This document shows positions 59,891 through 64,000 of a DNA stretch of 64,000 nt, piece by piece. The translations under genes were made by a program, and so were the position numbers. The first letter of the stretch is position 1, and every line of letters starts with the position of its first letter. The notes under the pieces are model-generated. The model searched no databases. It was not told the DNA's origin and saw nothing but the letters and a program-made list of their open reading frames with translations. The stretch is from positions 1,364,001 through 1,428,000 of the forward strand of contig NZ_CP051217.1 in assembly GCF_012516475.1 (NCBI RefSeq), read 5' to 3'. The DNA is from Parasphingorhabdus halotolerans (GTDB lineage Bacteria > Pseudomonadota > Alphaproteobacteria > Sphingomonadales > Sphingomonadaceae).

Positions 59891-60146
59891 AGCCAATCCC
59901 TCATCCTGAACCCCCAACGGTTCATCCGGGACGCGTTTTCCCGGCGGAAGAAGCGCATATTCGCGCCTCTCCCGGAAAAAAGAATCCCGGACAGGAAAAT
60001 CACCCCGATAACGCAACAGGGTTAACAGGGGTTTGGATGGGTGAAAAGGGGATAATCGGGGATTGAACGGGTTTTGATAGTTATATTACTGATATTATGG
60101 TATTTTATTTTTCCTCCGGTTGACAAGTTTACCTATATTTACCTGA
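59891..60146 (-). other. Leader and promoter region of the dcw cluster
   Basis: A 256-base spacer between mraZ and the GldG-like gene. It contains the periodic GGG array (60019-60071) and, upstream on the minus strand, an AT-rich stretch. A TTGTCA (about 60118-60123) there could serve as a -35 element. The -10 is not clear. No gene is visible here beyond the rejected mraZ extension. Confidence 0.5.
60019..60071. promoter_or_regulatory. Candidate MraZ operator: six GGG blocks at 10-base period
   Basis: On the plus strand, runs of three or four G occur at 60019-60021, 60028-60031, 60039-60041, 60048-60051, 60058-60061 and 60069-60071, each one helical turn apart and separated by AT-leaning spacers. 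MraZ of E. coli and mollicutes binds direct repeats with the same 10-base step just upstream of mraZ. The match in period, base content and position supports the call. Confidence 0.7.
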
Positions 60147-60947
60147 TTAGTCATTGGAAACACTCGAAACATCCCCCGATTCTGCCAATAACATGTCGGT
60201 AAACCGCATCGCCTGAGTCTCGCCGCCTGTCTCCAGAGCAGAAGCATCTGGCCACAATTCCTGATTTAAAAAATCGGCATCGGCAACCAATATGGCCTGC
60301 CCCCGACCAACCTTGCAGCGCGCCATGATCCCGCCAGCGCTCATCAAACAAACGGCTTTTGCTTCGCTAGCCTGCTGCAATTCGGCGAACGATCCGACGC
60401 CCGCAGTGGTTATCGAAAAATCATCAAACTCTAATTCGACAAGCCCTGCTCTCTCATCATCCGGTGCCAGCAACTCCAGACCCCAATATTGCAGCAACGG
60501 CGAGAGCATTCCGCTCGCCAATGGCCGCTGGCTATCGCCAATCGGTAAATCGCTGTGCCAGACCAGGGCCGGGTCAGTGAGGATGATCGCATGACCGCCT
60601 TTTCTGATCCAGTCATCCAGCAATGCGATATCTGCCGGATCCATTGCGCGCGGCTGCGCGAGCATGACTATATCTGTGTCGCGGCCGGTCAAACCTTCCA
60701 GGCTATCAACGGCTTTCAGATCATATTGCGATTGCCAATATTCATAAATTGCCGCTGGCGATGCGTCGCCGGAGAGAATTTTCTCCATTGAAGAGCCCTC
60801 ACCCCAGATAATCGGCAAGCTGGTCATCAACTCTATGCTTGGTTTATCACGGGCTTTATTGTCGGCCTCGGACTTGGACGCAAATAACTGCCAGCAACCA
60901 AATATTACCGCTGCTAACGCCAGCAAAATTGTGCTCGCGCGAAACAA
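60147..60947 (-). CDS. GldG/DUF4350-like membrane-anchored protein
   Basis: 266 residues with one N-terminal membrane helix (about 5-22) and a soluble domain. The domain resembles the DUF4350/GldG-type ABC-associated fold: IELMTSLPIIWG start, DIVMLAQPRAMDPADIALLDDWIRKGGHAIILTDPAL in the middle, and RGQAILVADADFLNQELW near the end. Such domains occur beside ABC transporters of unknown cargo, but no ABC gene is next to it here. It starts directly after the stop of the small membrane gene 60948-61295, so the two form a unit. Confidence 0.7.
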   Translation of the reverse strand: MFRASTILLALAAVIFGCWQLFASKSEADNKARDKPSIELMTSLPIIWGEGSSMEKILSGDASPAAIYEYWQSQYDLKAVDSLEGLTGRDTDIVMLAQPRAMDPADIALLDDWIRKGGHAIILTDPALVWHSDLPIGDSQRPLASGMLSPLLQYWGLELLAPDDERAGLVELEFDDFSITTAGVGSFAELQQASEAKAVCLMSAGGIMARCKVGRGQAILVADADFLNQELWPDASALETGGETQAMRFTDMLLAESGDVSSVSND

Positions 60948-61295
60948 TTAGCGGGATTCCCGATCCATCGGCGCTTCAAGTTTGGGATCCGGCTTGAGAT
61001 CGGGCACAATCTGGCTTTCTACCTTGGGTTTAACCACCGGCTGGATTACGTCGTCCTCTGGCATGGGTGCGGGCGTAATGCCAATTTCCGCAAGCGGTTC
61101 AGCAGGTTTCTCGTCGATGCCATCGGCCAATTCACGCGCACTATTTGCCGTGCCCGCCTGAATTTCCTCCAGCGCGGTTGGCTCATCGCTAGCGCGCTGG
61201 AGAACAAAATTTGCTATGCTGACAAGTAACAAAACCGTCACTAGTCCAATAACGCCAACCTGCAGCCGCTGTATTGTGTCTTGACGATTACTCAT
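60948..61295 (-). CDS. Small bitopic membrane protein, proline-rich
   Basis: 115 residues: a short cytoplasmic head, one membrane helix (about 12-30, VGVIGLVTVLLLVSIANFVL), then an extracytoplasmic tail rich in Glu, Pro and Lys. No family recognised. Its stop abuts the start of the GldG-like gene (60947), so the two are probably translated together. The upstream neighbour is cysK, 26 bases away, so all three may share a transcript. Confidence 0.7.
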   Translation of the reverse strand: MSNRQDTIQRLQVGVIGLVTVLLLVSIANFVLQRASDEPTALEEIQAGTANSARELADGIDEKPAEPLAEIGITPAPMPEDDVIQPVVKPKVESQIVPDLKPDPKLEAPMDRESR

Positions 61296-61321
61296 ATCCG
61301 TTTGCTCATTTGCAAATCTTC

Positions 61322-62317
61322 CTATTCTTCATTCTGAAGCCACGGAAAAACGGGCAGCCCTTTTTCCCTCAACCACTCGGCATTGTAGAGTGATGACAGG
61401 TAACGAAATCCGGTGTCGCATAATATTGTCGCTATACGGCTACCTTTCCCCAATTCCTTGCCAAGAGCGATAGCACCAGCGACATTTATGCCGGATGAAA
61501 GTCCAAGACAAAGGCCTTCTTCCTGCAACAATCGCTCAACCCATTGCAAACCTTCTTCGTCAGAAATCCGATATTGCCGGTCAATCGGCGCATCCTCCAG
61601 ATTGCCGGTTATCCGGCCCTGCCCAATCCCTTCAGCTACGCTGCTGCCTTCGGACTTTAATTCGCCATGGGCATAATATTCATATAGCGCTGCGCCATGC
61701 GGATCGGTTAGGGCAATGGTGACCTTCGCGTCTTTGGCTTTCAGGCCCATTCCTACGCCGGCGATGGTCCCACCAGTGCCTGCAGCACAGGTAAAACCGT
61801 CGATCCGACCATCCATCTGCTGCCAAATTTCCTCCGCCGTGGTTTCGATATGCGCGCGGCGATTGGCGACATTGTCAAACTGATTGGCCCAGACCGCACC
61901 TTCGGTTTCTTCAGCGATGCGGCGCGACTGGTGGACAAAATGACATGGGCTGGAATAAGGCGCAGCTGGCACAGTGATCAGTTCCGCACCTAGTGCACGC
62001 AAAGTGTCCATTTTTTCACGCGATTGCGTTTCGGGCATCACTATTGTTGACTTATAGCCCTTTGCATTGGCGACCAGCGCAATGCCTATGCCGGTATTAC
62101 CTGCCGTCCCCTCAACTATCCGCCCGCCGGTTTTCAATAGGCCGCGCTCTTCCGCATCCCGAATAATGTAGAGAGCAGCGCGGTCCTTCACTGATGCGCC
62201 CGGGTTGGCAAATTCGCATTTGCCATAAATGTCGCAGCCCGCTTCCTCGCTAGCAGTTTCAAGCCTTACCAAAGGCGTGTTTCCGATCAGATCGAGCGTA
62301 TTGGGAATGATAAACAT
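61322..62317 (-). CDS. cysK: Cysteine synthase A (O-acetylserine sulfhydrylase)
   Basis: 331 residues from the ATG at 62317; a GTG two codons earlier is possible. LIGNTPLVRLETASEEAGCDIYGKCEFANPGASVKDRAA contains the PLP lysine in the PGASVKDR loop. The substrate loop reads EGTAGNTGIGIALVA, and GTGGTIAGVGMGLK binds the phosphate. It makes cysteine from O-acetylserine and sulfide; a role with other sulfur nucleophiles is possible because the subgroup is loosely annotated. It is likely transcribed with the two small genes downstream. Confidence 0.9.
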   Translation of the reverse strand: MFIIPNTLDLIGNTPLVRLETASEEAGCDIYGKCEFANPGASVKDRAALYIIRDAEERGLLKTGGRIVEGTAGNTGIGIALVANAKGYKSTIVMPETQSREKMDTLRALGAELITVPAAPYSSPCHFVHQSRRIAEETEGAVWANQFDNVANRRAHIETTAEEIWQQMDGRIDGFTCAAGTGGTIAGVGMGLKAKDAKVTIALTDPHGAALYEYYAHGELKSEGSSVAEGIGQGRITGNLEDAPIDRQYRISDEEGLQWVERLLQEEGLCLGLSSGINVAGAIALGKELGKGSRIATILCDTGFRYLSSLYNAEWLREKGLPVFPWLQNEE

Positions 62318-62415
62318 AACCACTTAATAGGCGTGGCTCTGCTTAGCCGCAAGAAGGGAAGAATTTGGGCAGCACAAAGCTTTACTTTATTTGCCAGCTT
62401 CCAATTTTTCAAATG

Positions 62416-64000
62416 TCAATTTCTCTTCCAGTCGCGCCGGGTCATCCCGACAAACCGATCACCCAGTCCCGTAGAATTGCGCTCCAATATGTCGCGCAAC
62501 GTATCTGTGTCGTTAATCGCTTCAAGACCTTCCTTGGTGAAAGCCAGCAAGCGGTTTTCTTCATTTCCATAGACATGCTCGCTGAGCAGCGGGTTTGTAA
62601 ATGCTTGTGAAAATGCATCCATCGCTACCATCGCCAGAATGAGTTCGGGCAGTGGCCCATTTTTGTCGCTTGGTTCGGCAAAAAGGCCGACATAAAATTC
62701 AACATTTTCAATATCGCCATATAACCGCTGAAGCTCCGCAGCCAGTGCCGCTCGCCGTGCCCTCTCTGCAGGTTCTTTTGATGTTCCAACCAGATCGGCG
62801 TAAGACTTTGCGGGATCCATACCCATCGCGCGGCGATAATCATTATAGGTCGCGACGTTGTTTGTCCGTGCCTGCGCAATCGCCTTTTGCTCAGCAGCGA
62901 GCAAGAAACTGGCCGAATTGTGAAGACCAAGCGCGGTTGAGTGGTTCGCTGAAATATCGACAAAGCTTTGTACCAGACCGGAATTAATCAGAACCGAGTT
63001 GTTCAACAATAACGATTTACCATCATGAACCTGCCCACCCCAATTGACACTCTGAGGAACCAGTGGATGCCAGCGATATAGCAGACTGAATTCGGTGGTC
63101 ATCAGGTTGGGCCTGTTCCAGTCTGCGGCCCAGGCAACCTTGGGATCGGCCAGAAATTTGAACTTCGCCGTGTTGATATGATTGATGTATTCCTCAACGA
63201 CAATTTTGATGAACATCACAATGATGATGTTTCGCGTGGTTTCAAACATCCGTTCATCATCCCAATCAGGATGCTTGCTTTCCAATATGCCAGCCAGCCT
63301 ATTATGCTCACGCAGCCAAAGCGTGTTCATCATCATCACCTGCGGTGTCGAATTGACCCGGTCGCCGCCAACAGCAAAAAGATTAGCAAATTGTGGCGCA
63401 CCGGGCGGAAGACTGCTGAGACCAAGCGGTAAATCAAGAATAGCATTCCCATCGGCATCCAGAAATTCCGGCTTCACTTTGCCATCTGTACCGAAAAGAA
63501 ACGGCGAATATTCTTCTCCGCTCATGGACTGGGATTTGAGCCGGCCCCGTTTTCCGGCTTCCTCACTCATCGTCCTCAACACTTCTGTTTGGACCGGCGT
63601 GCGCCCATAAAGAGGACTTTGATCGATTTCATGGTTGGATGTCGTGCGCCTGCGATCTTCCTCGCCCGATCCGAATGGCGGATCGTTTGACATTTGGGTG
63701 CGCAGAAAACCGTCGGTCAGATACTGAGCAAAAGCGGGAAAAAGCATGGTAGACTTGGGGCACTCGCGTTGACCTGCTGGATCAGCCAGAAACAATCTAA
63801 CCACATCGTCAATCGGCGGTCTCCGCGTACCCAAGGCTTCATCCGCTGGATAGGGTTTGGCGGGCAACAGCCGCGCATTAAAAGTCCGGTCTGTCAGCCC
63901 GGACCAGCTAATATATCCATGCTTGGTGGTCCAGGGATGCGGACGGTTGCGCCCGGCTTTGACCAACTTGTTGACCAAAATGCGATTGAGCTTGCTGCCG
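62416..64000 (-). CDS. Cyclooxygenase (PGHS)-like haem peroxidase, 5' end beyond the window
   Basis: At least 520 residues of the animal haem peroxidase superfamily, open to the right edge. The layout follows prostaglandin H synthase: TMLFPAFAQYLTDGFLRT (77-94), NHEIDQSPLYG (115-125), NTLWLREHNRLAGILESKHPDWDDERMF (218-245), and EFSLLYRWHPLVPQ (296-309). Tyr301 and His304 occupy the places of the catalytic tyrosyl radical and the proximal haem ligand. The distal histidine of animal enzymes is Asp89 here, though Gln85 is kept. Family knowledge: bacterial PGHS relatives oxygenate unsaturated fatty acids. Whether this protein does so is inference. It has no neighbour of related function here. Confidence 0.85.
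   Translation of the reverse strand, partial: GSKLNRILVNKLVKAGRNRPHPWTTKHGYISWSGLTDRTFNARLLPAKPYPADEALGTRRPPIDDVVRLFLADPAGQRECPKSTMLFPAFAQYLTDGFLRTQMSNDPPFGSGEEDRRRTTSNHEIDQSPLYGRTPVQTEVLRTMSEEAGKRGRLKSQSMSGEEYSPFLFGTDGKVKPEFLDADGNAILDLPLGLSSLPPGAPQFANLFAVGGDRVNSTPQVMMMNTLWLREHNRLAGILESKHPDWDDERMFETTRNIIIVMFIKIVVEEYINHINTAKFKFLADPKVAWAADWNRPNLMTTEFSLLYRWHPLVPQSVNWGGQVHDGKSLLLNNSVLINSGLVQSFVDISANHSTALGLHNSASFLLAAEQKAIAQARTNNVATYNDYRRAMGMDPAKSYADLVGTSKEPAERARRAALAAELQRLYGDIENVEFYVGLFAEPSDKNGPLPELILAMVAMDAFSQAFTNPLLSEHVYGNEENRLLAFTKEGLEAINDTDTLRDILERNSTGLGDRFVGMTRRDWKRN

Noticed and set aside
59891-60016. N-terminal extension of the mraZ frame by 42 codons
   Set aside because: The residues do not match MraZ, and the GTG at 59890 has a proper ribosome site; the extension overlaps the leader.

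Overview
The window is a 64 kb piece of a chromosome from an alphaproteobacterium, most likely a member of the Sphingomonadales (Sphingorhabdus, Parasphingorhabdus or Sphingopyxis type). This rests on protein character, moderate GC, an atpHAGDC cluster downstream of priA, a meso-DAP type mur/fts cluster, and short palindromic repeats of a kind I associate with sphingomonad genomes. The genus is inference. I see no prophage, insertion sequence, CRISPR array, tRNA or rRNA. The content is mostly core genome with small accessory insertions.

Layout. 1-6.3 kb: 3' part of priA, a membrane-anchored trypsin-like protease, a nitroreductase, a 57-residue protein, a DUF2189 membrane protein and the Ada alkylation-repair protein. 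6.8-11.7 kb: the F1 ATP synthase operon atpHAGDC, with a palindromic repeat between atpD and atpC. 11.7-14.3 kb: an EamA exporter and a solitary CpaF pilus ATPase. 14.4-22.9 kb (minus strand): a valine/isobutyrate degradation cluster (mmsA, acyl-CoA dehydrogenase, 3-hydroxyisobutyryl-CoA hydrolase, enoyl-CoA hydratase, mmsB). A secreted protein, a polysaccharide deacetylase and an M19 dipeptidase lie inside it. 23-28.2 kb: a second EamA exporter and a copper locus (csoR, a DUF411 protein and a truncated MauE-like remnant on one strand; copA-copB divergent). 28.4-32.1 kb: acyl-CoA synthetase, DUF938 methyltransferase, ICMT-like protein and a bile-acid/sodium symporter-family protein.

32.2-37.2 kb (minus strand): the glycine cleavage operon gcvT-gcvH-gcvPA-gcvPB, preceded by a tandem glycine riboswitch. 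The second aptamer carries a 15-bp-arm palindromic repeat in its P3b stem. 37.2-41.2 kb: a Rossmann-fold oxidoreductase, a dGTPase-like gene with an apparent one-base frameshift near its 5' end, and a TPR/SPOR protein. 41.3-59.9 kb: a complete division and cell wall cluster read leftward (mraZ, rsmH, ftsL, ftsI, murE, murF, mraY, murD, ftsW, murG, murC, murB, ddl, ftsQ, ftsA, ftsZ), mostly joined by 1-4 base overlaps. Upstream of mraZ lie six GGG blocks on an exact 10-bp period, which fits an MraZ operator.

60.1-64 kb: a GldG/DUF4350-like protein and a small membrane protein, a cysteine synthase, and a gene running off the right edge that encodes a cyclooxygenase (PGHS)-like haem peroxidase. 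The last keeps the catalytic Tyr and proximal His but has Asp where animal enzymes have the distal His.

Three palindromic repeat families recur in the spacers (A: TTCGTCCTGAGC-type; B: CATTGCGAG/GCGGCAATCC-type; C: CTCTCCCC-type). They account for several shadow ORFs and false N-terminal extensions.
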